From Anthopleura xanthogrammica (Eukaryota > Cnidaria > Anthozoa > Actiniaria > Actiniidae), in assembly GCA_964019055.1 (NCBI GenBank), contig OZ025224.1, positions 186,001 through 250,000 of the forward strand: a stretch of 64,000 bases of DNA. Direction: 5' to 3'. The notes under the pieces are model-generated. The model saw only the letters and a list, made by a program, of their open reading frames with translations. It did no database searches and was not told the origin of the DNA. Positions 44,768 through 60,399 of the stretch are shown here, piece after piece; position 1 is the stretch's first letter, and each line of letters opens with the position of its first letter. The position numbers and the translations under genes are program-made.

Positions 44768-47700
44768 ATGGAAGAAGAAACAAGAACAATGCTAGGCCGA
44801 CAATTGGATTTTGCTTTGTTATTCAGTGATTCAATTTGGACTAAAGTTCGAGAGCAGTTTCCATCGTGTTCTGTGTCAGAAATGCCTAGTATTTTAGAGT
44901 TTATTGGAGCAATAATAACAAGAGTTCTGTTTGGTGTTCACGCTGTGTTTGTTATATGGATTGTGCTTCAGTTATTCTCAGGATACCAAGAGTACTGGGC
45001 GGTGTGTACAGGACTGTGTATTCTCGTCATAGAAACCTTGTTTACTCTAATCGTTCGTAAAGGACAGGAATATAGATAGTAAGTAAACACTATTACGACT
45101 TATATTGTGTTCAAAATTTCTTGGGAGAGTAGGATCTTACTCTTAAAGACAAGTTTTTCCGTTTTGAAAGTCTTCTGGTCACAGCGTCATGACAACAACC
45201 TTCATCACTGAATTTATTTTTTGCTTCATGCGTGATGAAAAAAAAAACCTTCATAAACCTCACTTAGTATCAAACCAAACACTATCTTTATGAACGTTTC
45301 CTTCGTGTTTACTCAGAGTCTTCGATATTTACCTGAGTGTCCCTCAATTAGACAATTATTTTATTACATATGTATTCAGATCCCTAAATATTAAATATCC
45401 TGTCATGCTCGGTTAATCAACTGCTGTACACCTGAAGGACTTTGGCTGAGGTGACCACCAATCTGGCGAGTAGTAATAAAATAGAAGATGAAACTTTACC
45501 TGGCTTAACCATAGCACTCAATTCTAATAGTATAGAATGTAAGAGAGAGTATCGGCAGGAGGGTTTCATCTAACCTTCTAAATCGAGCCAAATGATCCAT
45601 GAAATTGCATCATGACTTTATGAAAACGTGCGCAAAACGTTCTAAAAGTCTGCGATTTTGAATCTCATCTACCTCAGCTGTACTCACACCCTGATAGGTT
45701 CACACATTTGTTTTTCAGCTATACTATTAGTTTGGGTTTGTTTCCTTCATAAGAAACCTTGTACCTACTATGCCTTGGCCAATAAAGTTTTCTTTTTCAC
45801 CAAAGTATAAAACATGGCTGGGTTGCTGTTCACTATTATCACTAAAAACTGACTGGATTTCATTGGATACCAAATATTTCAGTTTGTCAGTTTTTGCCAT
45901 TTTAACGGTACAAGAATCAAGGATAATATTTTATTTTCCTTTCAGTTTTTGGCCCAGCTGTTTCTTCTATCTGTGTTCATTGGTACCGTGTATTTGGATT
46001 CTACACATTAATATCTTCTATTGTAGAGTATCTGGAACCAGTGGCCCTACTCTGTTAATATCAGGGGTATGTAAGACATCAATGGTAACTATAGCAATGA
46101 CGGTCGGTAGTATGCGCAACAGCGCGCAATGGTAGTAGTAGCTAGTGGTAGATGCAGCAGTAGCACCAGTAGAAGTAGCCGGCAGACTATTATAAGCAGC
46201 AGTTATAATACAGTACTAGTCATGAGTAGTAGTAGTAGTAGATAGCGATAGATTCAGTAGACTCAAGCCCCGACAAAAATTGAAAAGGACTTTTAGAAAG
46301 TCTACAGATGCAGCAACACCAGTAGGAGTAGCCGGCAGCTAGACTGAGCAGCAGCAGCATCAGTAGTATAACAGCAGTAATAATAGCAGTATATATATCA
46401 TATTATAGTAGTACTATTAGTACCCTGTCACTCAACATGGACAAGTAATACTGAGCAAGAGTCGCTAGGGGAAAAATCAACTTGTAAATTCCAATTGGAA
46501 AGAATTTCGGTGAACGAATAGCTATACTCTGTAAAGATGCCACTGCCGGCTAAATTAATCCCATTTATTAATCCCATTTTATTTCATTCTATTCCATATA
46601 TACAGGTAACTATCGATGAAGGATTCGCATGCAAAATGGCCGAGGTAGGACTGGTACTGATCATCATCATAGGCAGATGGATCTTACCACGAGGTGCAAT
46701 AACACGTGATCAGTTATCATCCCTCCTACTAGAATACGTTGCCATAGCAGCGGATATCCTGGAGCTGTTTGGGGCGTTTGAAGAACCGAAAGTAAGAGTG
46801 TTAATAAAACTGATTTTTCTACTTCACGAAAAGAAAAGAAAGAAAGAAAAAATTAAAAAAGAAGAGAAAAGAAAAGAAAAGAAAAAGGGAGAAACCCTGT
46901 GTCTCTTGCCGAATGGGAGACTCGCATGGAAAACCTATTGTTTCTGCCAAAAAAAGTCCATATCCATATTCAGATTGCTCTGTTTTTCTTGTTTGTCAGG
47001 TCGAGCAAAACTTCCCCGTGGTTGTAGCAATACTGTCCCTTTACTCTTGGAGTTTGTTGCAGTTCACTTTCAGTTTCACAGCATTTGTAGACGATGATGA
47101 GGAAGAGGAAGAAGAAGAAGACAAGAACCAGGTATGATCCTCATCTAGAAGTCTGTAAAAAAATGCAAATATATTTTTTGCGTCGATTGCAGAGAGGGAT
47201 TACTCAGTCTAAACTCTCGACGCCAGATTCAATTGAAATTTAATAGTATTTTTATGAAGGAAAAAAAACAGAGAACCCGGGAAAACCCTTAATTGAAGCA
47301 CAGGAGAGAACCAACAAGCAACTCTACTTACATACAACATATAGCCCGGGAATCGAATCGGGTCGCATTGGTGAGAAGCGGAGCATTAGTGGTGCATCGT
47401 GATGAGGATTCCGTCAGTAACTATAGGTAATGAGCCTGGTGAACTGATTCGTTTTGTGTTATAGAATGTACAAGCCATACGAAAAGAACTGATGTCAGCA
47501 GCCTCGAGGAAATACCTCAGAAGACTAATTACCAAACAGGAGAAAGAAAAAGCTAAGAGAAGGAAGAGAGGTGCTTACAGGTAAGGAACCGTTTGCGTGA
47601 ACTAGGTAGTGACTAGGTAGTGACTAGGTAGTGACTAGGTAGTGACTAGGTAGTGACTTTAATCAGGCGGATCATTGCACTGCGCTCACACATTGACCGA

Positions 47701-48755
47701 TTGATATTGGCACAGTTGACAAAGCGCGCATTTAATAATAACAACATCAACAACAACAATAACAACAGCAACAAAAACAACAACAGCTGAAACAACAACA
47801 GCAACAACAACAACAGCAACAGAAACAACAACAGAAACAAACAGGAGCAACAACCATTGAAACTATAGCAACAATAACAGTACTGGACAGCAACAAACAA
47901 GAGGAACAACCATTGAAACTATAGCAACAATAACAGTACTGGACAGCGGCAACAGAAATAACAGACAACATCAACAACAAAAGTTACAATAGAAATAACA
48001 AGACAAATAGCAATAACAGCAGCAGCAATAGTAACCGTGGGTCAGTGAACAGCAGCAGCAGCAGCAGCAGCAATAGTAACCGTGGGTCAGTGAACAACAG
48101 CAGCAGCAGCAGCAGCAATAGTAACCGTGGGTCAGTGAACAACAGCAGCAGCAGCAGCAGCAATAGTAACCGTGGGTCAGTGAACAACAGCAGCAGCAGC
48201 AGCAATAGTAACCGTGGGTCAGTGACCCAAACATAGCTGATTTCAAATAGAATAGAAATGCACCTCAACCACACCTATTTTCTTGTTTTCCCCACCAGTG
48301 GCAGATCCGAGTCCCAAGTTTCGCTGACAGACAAAGACAAGAATAAAGAAGCGATGAACAAGATGCAGCTCCATGGAGATCTATTTGGCATTCTCGCTGG
48401 CATCTTCATGCAAGATGGACCATTTCTAGTTTTGAGACTGTATTTGATTACCGCGCTTGGTGTAACCGGTGATTTACAGATATTTTTCGCTGGAAAGAAT
48501 GCAGTTACTCTAGCATTGTTACTCTATAGATTGTTCTCCATTCAGTGCTTGAAGAAGGAAGACGAACGAACGCCATATCAACGGTTTCGATCCACGTCTA
48601 TAGCTATTGTAAGCATGAAGATCTTCCAATCCCAGATCATCAAGGACAAAATTAATTTCTACAATGAGAGAGACATGGAGTTGGAGACGAAAAAGGACGT
48701 GTCGCCTGACTCTTCTGCGCCTATTAAACAGCTAAACTTTGAAATGCCTACATAA
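44768..48755 (+). CDS. TMEM26-like multi-pass membrane protein, 6 exons, about 440 aa
   Basis: TMEM26 family proteins are multi-pass membrane proteins of poorly known function (the mouse gene is a beige-adipocyte marker). Exons: 44768-45078, 45946-46066, 46606-46791, 47000-47131, 47465-47580, 48299-48755 (1323 nt, frame intact; a Met 30 nt upstream is also open). Landmarks shared with TMEM26: ITRVLFGVHAVFVIW, TLIVRKGQEYR then FWPSCFFYLCSLVPCIWIL, LIIIIGRWILPRGAITRDQL then IAADILELF, SWSLLQF, and IFMQDGPFLVLRLYLITAL followed by FFAGKNAVTLALLLYRL. An acidic run of Asp/Glu (exon 4) and a basic segment (exon 5) form a loop before the last helices. Longer than human TMEM26 (about 368 aa) because of the N-terminus and this loop. 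Confidence 0.85.
46125..46420. repeat. Degenerate AGT/AGC trinucleotide repeat
   Basis: GTAGTAGTAG and CAGCAGCAG stretches with CACCAGTAG(A/G)AGTAGCC blocks in TMEM26-like intron 2. Confidence 0.8.
47260..47405 (-). mobile_element. tRNA-derived SINE-like element in TMEM26-like intron 4
   Basis: The minus strand contains GATTCGATTCCCGGG (B-box-like), then TTGGTTCTCTCCTGTGCTTC, then GGGTTTTCCCGGGTTCTC, the tail also seen in the element at 19745. Confidence 0.6.
47606..47660. repeat. 11-bp tandem repeat (TAGTGACTAGG)
   Basis: About five head-to-tail copies of GTAGTGACTAG just after exon 5 of the TMEM26-like gene. Confidence 0.95.
47735..48000. repeat. CAA/CAACAG-rich simple repeat with a 67-bp duplication
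   Basis: A run of AACAACAGCAACAACAAC-type triplets. CAACCATTGAAACTATAGCA through CAGTACTGGACAGC is present twice (about 47850 and 47910). Confidence 0.9.
48010..48235. repeat. Minisatellite of about 45-54 bp, 5 copies
   Basis: Each unit is a variable (CAG/AGC)n run followed by an invariant AATAGTAACCGTGGGTCAGT then GA. The trinucleotide length varies between units while the 22-bp core is unchanged. Confidence 0.95.
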
Positions 48756-49551
48756 TCACGTGCCGATATTGATGGTTTGCAACCATTTCCTGTTGGTGGT
48801 ATTAAAAGAGAAATCCACCAACATGGCGCCACCATAATGTAATATGCGAATAATTTCTAGAACAGTGTATCGTTGATCCTTCAAGAAAGCATGCCATATC
48901 GTACTGTATGGCAGAGCACAATTTTCGTGTGAGTGAAGAGTATCATCAAGCTATGGATCGGACATGCTGTAACGTGGCCGTGACGGGAACGTGTACGACA
49001 GAGCGTTTTCATTGGCGGGGTTGGTTCAAATGTCATCAATTCCGTAGCACGCGCCGTTTCCCAGTCTATCAAACAATGTGTCTGGACGACACGTCAGCAT
49101 TCTCAAACTTTTTTTATTGGTTGAGGTCGAAAACCTGCTGAAACTCACACTATCTCCCTCTTGCCTTAGAAGAGAATACTTGAATGTTCTAAACAAATTT
49201 TATTGATACAAATATTTTGAATTATACCATTTGGATCCTATATAGATATTTATCTATGCACTCCATTGAAAATACAGCCAATCAGAATTCTGGAAAAGCC
49301 GTGGTATATTCGATAGTATTCCACTGTTCCTTCCCATCAGCCATTGCGGTCTAGGTGCATTTTCAATGGTGTGGGATAAGTTAGCTATACAATACTTTCT
49401 CGTGACACACCATGGAATTTCCCACTTGTCATTGGTATTTTCATAGCCAACACAAAGGCTCATGAGTATAATGGGAATTATAGTGATTTATACCACTCAA
49501 AACTATTGCATAACTAGTTAGTTAGTACCCAACTGCCATGAGTTGTTATAT
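48756..49551. other. TMEM26-like / FBXO42 convergent intergenic region
   Basis: 3' UTRs of two convergent genes. It contains a fragment with CCACCAACATGGCGCC near 48815, related to MITE family C. No gene is recognised. Confidence 0.45.
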
Positions 49552-52482
<2,931 letters not shown>

Positions 52483-52539
52483 CTTGGACGAGAGAAGTGA
52501 GGGGTCTGGGAATAGCCTCAAATGAAATCAAAGAAAAGG

Positions 52540-52540
52540 C

Positions 52541-52573
<33 letters not shown>

Positions 52574-52580
52574 GAAGGAA

Positions 52581-52617
<37 letters not shown>

Positions 52618-52635
52618 GAAGAAAGAAAGAAAGAG
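52540..52635. repeat. (GAAA)n microsatellite
   Basis: GAAAGAAAGAAAGGAAGGAAG-type array about 60 bp upstream of the FBXO42 start. Confidence 0.97.
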
Positions 52636-53096
52636 AGAATGAATAAAAAACTCGAATGAATAAAAGAAAACACGAAAAAAGTAAAAATATGAACGATTGG
52701 TTTCAATATTGGTTACAATTTTGTTATTGCAAAATTTTACTTTAACAAGGAGTTTGATACCAGACCTTTTAAAAATTTGCTTGAACTTAAACATCAGGGT
52801 AGTTTCATCCTCGATAAAGTCAAAAGAACTCTCATATTTAGGGTTTAGAAAGCACTGCGTGCAGAAAGGGTGACGCCCCAAGGATGAATATGATATTTTA
52901 TGTAGTAAGGTCACGAAATTTTGTATCGATGTTCTTGCGGTTGTTATCTATCTCTTTAAGCAAGTTTTAGCCTTTGTTACGGGCCTAAAATCAATGTTTT
53001 CTGTACAGGATCCACGTGAGGAGATCTTGAATTTCCGTGGTTGGACTCCCTGTGGTTCCGATTGGTTGATCATTCATTTGGAAAGAACAGTACGTA

Positions 53097-53674
53097 ATGG
53101 AGGACGAGCTGGAAGACAGGTCTCTACTAGAGACCATAACAACTCGACCTAGACAAGGCAAATGGACCTTCTGGTTGGTATATGCTACTACAGTATGTGT
53201 AGGAGGTTCTTCATTACAGTTTGGATATAACACATCGTGTATTAATGCACCACAAAAGGTAAAATACTGACCTGTTGTTCAGCCAACTTTTCCTTTCATC
53301 CTTCCTTGTTCAAGTACTTGTCTGAATAATATTGCATTTGTATCGAAAGTCTTAAGCCATAGCAGTATTTACCACGGTTATTTAGTATGAAATTCTAAAC
53401 GATGAATCATAGGGTCAAGAGGTAAACCTAATGCATTTGAGGGTTGTCAAACGAATCTTATGAGGAAAATAATCGAAAACATAGACTTGATAACCAATTT
53501 TCCCTTTACAGCCATCAATTTTGTGCTTTGATTTGCATTTGTGAGCCTTTACATTGTATTTTTGCTGTTTCGTAACTCCATTGGGAACCGTTACATAATA
53601 ATTATGCACGTAATCTTGTAATTCAATACACTTTTGTTACTCCAACAAACACCTTTATTTATTTGTTATTTATC

Positions 53675-53722
<48 letters not shown>

Positions 53723-56700
53723 TATTTCTTAAAAAACGCGCATGACAAACAAGAGTCTCGATGCTCTAAAAAAATATAGATAGATAAGTTAAAATAAAAT
53801 AATTAAGTTTAATAAGTTAGGCCAGGTTTAGATGTCAAACTCCTGTTTTAAACTCATGTTTTAAACCCGACAAAACACTCCTGCTCGTATATTGAACAGC
53901 ACATAGATTATATGTGTCATAGCTGAGGCTCAATTGATTGTTTCATTTAGTTTTGCCGCAGGTTTGGAGTAAATCTTGTATGAAAAAATATGTCCATGTT
54001 TGGACTCCCTGTCAACACTTGTACCCCCCTCTCAAAAACTCCTGGATCCACCATTGAGTTCACTTCTAAAATATAATCATTTTTATTTCAGAAAATAACA
54101 GATTTCTTCAGGAGCCATGGTAATGATTTTACTGATTTTGAATGGTCGGTTGTTGTTGCTATTTTTGCCGTTGGTGGTATGATTGGAGCCCTCATGGGAC
54201 CATACTTGGCAAACCATTTTGGAAGGTATATAGTATATATATTTCAGTAGAGATATACCTGTAATTACCAGACAATGAAATAGCTAAAGTTGTTGGAGCC
54301 AAAGCAGATAGGTGATGGACAAATTATAGATCATTCCAACATGTCTGGAATGTATTATGGGTTACATAGATCTAAACATGGAACACAAGCAACACATTAC
54401 CACCCCTTAAAACAACAAAATTTTGTTGTGCAACTTTAAGTAGAAGATATCTTTCTACTCTATGCAACAAAGAAAATTTGTTGGACACAGGGTGGTAGTA
54501 CAAGCAACATTCATTCTACACTTGCAACACAACAATGTTGTGCGACAAGTTGCACAATTCTTTACTTGTATTTCCACACCTTACCTTATCAACCAATGAT
54601 GATGCAAAATTTGTTATGGCCATGATTTCTTTTCATATAGAAAGAAGTCTATGCTTGCAAACAACATATTTGCCTTGCTTGGCGCTGTGATGATGTTCTT
54701 ATCCCATTCAGCAAATACACCTGGTTTATTGGTCACTGGCCGATTCTTTATCGGTATAAACAGTGGTATGTATGTAAATGGATGTATATATAGATAGGAT
54801 TGGTTTTATACCCTGTGATCTCAGGTTCAATTCCTAGACGACTTGGCATTACATGTGAGTCTATAGAGTTTGTTAGCTGGTCTCTTCATTGATTCAAGGG
54901 TTTTTCTCTGGGTTCTTTAGCTTTCCTCCTTCCACAAAACCTAACATGTGAAATTCCAATTTGATCTGTGAGTTAGCCATGCCCTGACTTAGATCAGCCC
55001 AGAGGTTCAATTGTTTCAGGGTTCGATCTGTGAGTTAGCCATGCCCTGACTTTGGCCATCCTAGAGTATCAATGTTTCGGGGTATTGATAAAATTTGAAG
55101 GTTTTGATGGAAAAAACAGGAGCACGGATGCAATTTCTATGTAATAAGCAAAAAAATATCAGATAGTTAATGTTGATTTTTTTTTTAATTTGCTGATGTT
55201 ATTTTGTGCAGGAATCAACACTGCTGTTGCTCCAATGTATTTGTCTGAAATAGCACCAATTCCACTTAGAGGTGCTTTAGGGACTCTTAATCAGTTTGGG
55301 ATTGTTTTTGGTATATTGGTGGGCTTTGTGCTTGGTTTAGACAAGGTAAGCTTTTTCATTTGGGATTATGATTTGTGTTTTTTGGGGGAAATTCACCTAT
55401 TTATCCATCAATTCTATATATTTAATCCCAACCATCCATTCCACCATCAATTCTATCAATTCAATACCAACCATCCATCCATTCCACCATCCAATCCATC
55501 CATCCATTCATTTTCCCATCCATCTATCCATTCCCAACCATCCATTCATTCCTTCTCATTCTATCCTATCCGGTCTATTCTTTTATTTCCACCATCCATT
55601 CTTCCCTTCTGTCTGCCAATCCATTCAGTAAGAAAATCCTTCAACCATAAAAATTTAAATGATTTGTCCAGGTGTTAGGAACAGAATCAGGTTGGCCATA
55701 CATAGTCGGTTTCAGTGTTGTTCCAGCGATACTTCAAGTCATCACCCTTCCATGGTGTCCACGCAGTCCACGATACTTGCTGCTCAAGCTCAGTGAAGAA
55801 GCTGCTGCTGTATATGGTATGTATGATTTTATCTAACTGTCAAACAACTTTAGGGCGGCATCTAAGTCAGGACATTGCTAACTCACAGATTGAACCCTGA
55901 AACAATCTCTGGGCTGCATCTAAGTCAGGGCATGGCTAACTCACAGATTGAACCCTGAAACAATCTCTGGGCTGCATCTAAGCCAGGGCATGGCTAACTT
56001 ACAGATCCAACCCTGAAACAACCTCTGCTGATCTAAGTCAGGGCATGGCTAACTCACAGATCGAACCCTGAAACAACCATCTCTACTCCTTGAAATTCCA
56101 CATGCTTTATCTGAGTGATTTCACCTCTATCTTCTTGTTAATGAATCAAGAGTTACAAGTGTTACGGGGAACTACTGATGTCTCTGAAGATATTGCAGAG
56201 ATGAGAGTAAGTACATTGCTTGTTCATCCATCCATTCATCCGTTCATTCATCCGTTCATTCACTCACTCATTCATTCTTTCTTTCTGCTATATTTCCAGA
56301 AAGAACAAGAAGCAGAAATACGAGAGGAACACGTCGGCATTCTAAAGATTTTCACCAAGAAGGACCTGCAAAGGCCTCTCCTGATAGCCATTGTTTTACA
56401 GATTGCTCAACAACTCAGTGGAATAAACTCAGTAAGTTAGATATAAGTTGAATGGTCAGAACAACTAAATGAGAAATGAAAAACCACATCACATACAACT
56501 GAACAGGCAAACACAAATGCATTGTCGATATTCATTCATTTTACTTGATAATGGTTGTCATGACGAACTGAATCTTCTCATAATATTATCTTTAATTTTT
56601 TACTTGATTATAAACAATAAACTGTTATTAAGCCAGTGCTAAAACCAGCAAGGTAATGAAGCACTGCGGTAGTAGTATATCGAATGATTGCAAAATGCTG

Positions 56701-58905
56701 CTGTTACGGTCACGGTAGGGAGTTGAAGACATCATTTGAACCAATCAGAGTATGTGAGCTTACTCTTCATCCGTTCAGAAGTCTAGGACTTGGATCTTTC
56801 ATGGTCATGGACGGCACATCATATTCATACCATGATTTTTTTATCTGTTCCCTATTGTACTGCAGAATAACTACCCTTCATGGTATATAGATAGATAGAT
56901 AGTAAATACCGGTATTCATTTGTTTTGTTTCAGGTTTTCTACTATTCTACATCTACGTTTAATAAAGCACAGATAGTAGGCAGTCAATATGCTACAGTTG
57001 CAGTCGGTGTAGTCAGCTTGATTATGACGGCATTCACTGTAAGTATAACTGGTTGCTATGGTAACCTGACTGAGTATAAAGACGTCCTGTCCCTATTCTC
57101 AATGAAAAAATGATTAGCACAGGGCAGTATAAATAAACACTCATACTGTCACATGTATCGATAGTTGGCTGCAAGAATTTGTCTTGTTTATTTTCAGGTC
57201 AAACTTGTAGAAGTTTGTGGTAGAAGACCGTTGATGCTTTGGGGTTTGGGTGGAATGGGTGTCTTCTATGTTGTCATGACGATTGCATTCAGATATGAGG
57301 TAAAGAAAATATCTAATAATTATGAGTGGTCAAATGGCCAATCAAAAACTATGTTCTTTAATTAAACTAAGAAGAGAAATGTTACAATTACACTCTATTG
57401 GCTTGTGCTGTCAATCAATCAAAAATCAAGAAAACACGAATCATCCAATCACAATGCTTGAAATCAATAACCAAATTAAGAGTCATAGTTAGCGTATTTC
57501 TTACTATTGTACCATTGACGTATTTCTGGCTAAATATCAAAGAAGAGGTCACAGGTTATCTTGTCACATGACGTTCATTTCTGAGCTGGGTTCCCTGTGG
57601 TCAGCCAATGAGGTCGAAAGGTTTATCCACATTAATTAGTAGTCTAGGGGAAGACCAGAACCGGCTCTTTCTCACCAGGCTTGTGCAAGGTATTTTGTTC
57701 ACTCTGAACTGTTTTTTCTTCTTTTTTTTTTGTTCTCTTTGGTAGCACTACAAGGCAATGGGGTACGTCGCGGTCATAGCTACTCTCATCCTCGTTATAT
57801 TCTTTCAGCTTGGTCCTGGTAAGTCGTGCATCTCAAACTATTGCTGGTTTTCACATGACGTCATAGCCGCCATCTTGGTTGAACTTAACAAAAAATTTGT
57901 CGTTAGTCTCTTTTGTCATGTCATCCAACATGGCTGCCGTGTCTTTTGTTATATCATTCTCTTGGGAATGATTGCAAACTAGCAATACAGTATAATGATA
58001 AGCTTCATTGATCTACCTTAAATAAAATATATATGTTACTCAAGCTCTCAGTGGGTTCCCTGTGGCAAGGAACAACGTCAAATATTTGATCTTCCAGACG
58101 AGAGAAAGTTGATTTATTTGCTTATTACTATTCCAGGACCTATCCCATGGTTTATCACGGCCGAGATATTCACTCAAGGTCCTCGGTCAGCGGCTTGTTC
58201 CATTGCTGCTACTGTCAATTGGCTGTCAAACTTCCTTGTTGGTATTGCATTCCCTTCTATGCAGGTATGACGTTATAAAAAGTCGATCTTGGAAAGGGGG
58301 TTGAGCCCGCGATCTAGTCTTGTCAGAGGCATATTCTATTAAAACTGTCTCCCAGATTCCCAAACCCATTCCATTACCAAGCTATTGCGGGTCCCATCTA
58401 GAAAAAGTTTTTTTTCTCGTTTAATCAAGTATTGAACGCCATTTTGATGTTCTTTCGTATGCCGAAAATCACGCGATAAAATGTGGTTTCTATACTCAGA
58501 CTATTTCATCAAATTGACTGATTGACTGACTGATCATGAATCCCTTCGCCTGAGTAGTGTGTTGGTTATATTTTCTTCGCCTGTTATTTCTTTTTAGATA
58601 ACACTCTTGTTTGTTTATCTTACTTATTTCTTGTTTTTTTCTTTCATTTTTACTCGGGCTTCTTGTAAAATTCCCGAGTTTAAAAATGCCGCTTTTATCT
58701 TGTTTTTTATTCCTGTACTTTCTTTGTCCAGACTGCTTTGTTTCCTTACGTCTTCGTCGTGTTCATCGTGTTGGTTTTCCTATTTTGGTTGTTCGTCTAT
58801 ATTTTTGTTCCTGAGACCAAAGGACGGTCCATTGAAGAGATAACAAACGAATTTAGAAATGGCACAGATAATGGCATCACTCGTTATGCCGCTGTTAACC
58901 AATGA
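53097..58905 (+). CDS. SLC2A (GLUT)-type facilitative sugar transporter B, 12 exons, about 489 aa
   Basis: Paralogue of the transporter at 36359. Exons: 53097-53258, 54092-54225, 54641-54765, 55212-55345, 55672-55816, 56151-56206, 56300-56431, 56934-57038, 57198-57299, 57746-57818, 58137-58264, 58732-58905 (1470 nt). Exons 3-11 have the same lengths as in copy A, so the gene structure was inherited through duplication. Motifs: [90 protein letters not shown] and [17 protein letters not shown] is PRSPR here, again without the Glu. Expected to be a plasma-membrane hexose uniporter. The C-terminus is short, and the N-terminus is shorter and more acidic than in copy A. Confidence 0.93.
53678..53760 (+). 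repeat. (AAT)n-CTTTATTT retroposon-like end
   Basis: (AATAAT)n of about 45 bp followed by ACTTTATTTCTTAAAAAACG in intron 1. Likely the 3' end of a degraded retroelement. Confidence 0.55.
54810..54960 (+). mobile_element. tRNA-derived SINE-like element in SLC2A-like B intron 3
   Basis: CAGGTTCAATTCCTAG (B-box-like) followed by GGGTTTTTCTCTGGGTTCTT, then TTTCCTCCTTCC, a SINE-type tail similar to the elements at 19745 and 47260. Confidence 0.55.
54960..55082. repeat. About 60-bp repeat, 2 copies, inverse of 55845-56090
   Basis: Two copies of a unit with CAGGGTTCGATCTGTGAGTT, then AGCCATGCCCTGACTT. The reverse complement is tandemly repeated on the other side of exons 4 and 5. Confidence 0.85.
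55395..55630. repeat. CCATCCATT degenerate microsatellite
   Basis: CCATCCATTCCACCATC-type simple repeat in SLC2A-like B intron 4. Open frames across it are artefacts. Confidence 0.9.
55845..56090. repeat. About 60-bp tandem repeat, 4 copies
   Basis: The unit GCATGGCTAACTCACAGAT, then GAACCCTGAAACAATCTCTG, then GGCTGCATCTAAGTCAGG is repeated about four times in intron 5, in inverse orientation to 54960-55082. Confidence 0.9.
57830..57985. mobile_element. MITE family C copy in SLC2A-like B intron 10
   Basis: TGACGTCATAGCCGCCATCTT, then GAACTTAACAAAAAATTTG, then CATCCAACATGGCTGCCGTG, then TCTCTTGGGAATGATTGCAAA, flanked by near-inverse CTATTGCTGG and CTAGCAATA. Confidence 0.8.
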
Positions 58906-60399
58906 TGATAGTACTGAACTCCTCACTTCCGATATAAGCCGAGGAAGAATGGTACATACTGAGCAATGCCTGCCATGTCCGGTGAAAGTTGGCACCTAAG
59001 TCTGTAGATTAATTTTATGATTATAAGAATGAGAATAATAAAAGAGGGAGAGAGAAGGGGAAATAAGAATAACAATAACAGATATAAGAATATAATATTA
59101 TCAATGTACAATAACACATGCTTTGCATTCATTTATTTCATTGTCTGATAGATATACAGATATTTCAAAATAAAGTTGAAGTTTTTTTGCATGTTGCATA
59201 CCATGCCGGAAATGTACTATGGGTGATGTGAATGCAATCAGCGAAAGGTCACAACATTATGGAATTTTCCCAAACTTTGTCTGCAGGTTTTTCCAGCCTA
59301 TTTTCTTCTGTGCTGGCATTACTGATTTACAAATGATGGACAATACATCAGGGCTTCAAGTGTCCCTATATTTCCTATATAGGGACACTTGAAGCCCTGA
59401 ATACATTTCAAATTTGGTATGCAACAAGCACCAAACCTTCACCAATCTTTTTTGGCAGAGCTGTACTGCTTTGTATGCAATTCGACATGCATACTGTGTG
59501 TTATGTCCTATTATGACATCCCAATTTGTTTCTTATATTTCTTTTTTTCTTTTTTGAAAATGCTCACAGTCACCAGCTGAACATCGTCATTTTAACCAGT
59601 ACTGCGATTATTTAAAGATTATTTGGGAAATTAAATAAACGAATAATAGCAGATTTTGTTATAGGTATAGTGTTTTCATCGTTTTCATTACATTCATAGT
59701 TGAAGTCAAAATATATATATAATGCAAACGTACTATCGAATTTCCAAAAGTTTTGAATAAAAAATCTCGCGTTGGATAGAACTTTCTAATTTTTAAATCC
59801 AAAAAAAAGTGACCGAAAAAATTCGAATTTTTGACAAAAAAGCCCGGGTTAATTGGATAAAAGATACCCATTATGCGATCATAAGCCTATTGGTTGGCTG
59901 TCAACTGAAAACTGGGAAACTTTTCCATGGGTTTATGTATTTTCCATTAAATCAATGATAATATAAATCTTATATTTTACGTCGTGAACGGGGAGTCATT
60001 AGGCTAATGATCTAAACACTTACACAACTCTCAACCAGTGTTTTTTTAAGAGCCGGATAACATCGGCCGATCCCCTATTCAAATGTCCAGGAAAAACTGG
60101 GTCGAGTTGGTATTGCAGGGCATTCCAGGCATTCTCGCCCCCTATAAACAGTCCCTCAATGTACTGCAATGCCAACTCGACTAATTTTCTTCCTCAACCT
60201 CGTAATGTCTAATGTTAGAAAGACATGCTGATTGCATGAAACTTTGTTCCCAGGCTCTCTTTCTTTCTCTACAAACTTGAGGAGGAAAGGTCTGGGAACA
60301 AGGATATTTGGCATTGAGCCAATAGTTATTTCTTGTATGAGCTTAAGCGAACGCCGCGACTCGGTGCTTGAGGAGTGCTCTTTTTAAGAGCTTTGAAGC
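58906..60399. other. SLC2A-like B / actinoporin-like intergenic region
   Basis: Transporter 3' UTR and AT-rich sequence. It holds the perfect hairpin at 59348-59400. No other gene is recognised. Confidence 0.5.
59348..59400. other. Perfect 23-bp hairpin with 7-nt loop
   Basis: The left arm 59348-59370 (TCAGGGCTTCAAGTGTCCCT then ATA) is exactly complementary to 59378-59400, with the loop TTTCCTA between. It could be a folded MITE remnant, a small-RNA precursor or a transcription-end structure. Its role is unknown. Confidence 0.85.

Noticed and set aside
47646..48274. Cys/Leu/Gln-rich repeat proteins on the minus strand
   Set aside because: Products of CAA/CAG simple repeats and the 48010-48235 minisatellite in TMEM26-like introns.
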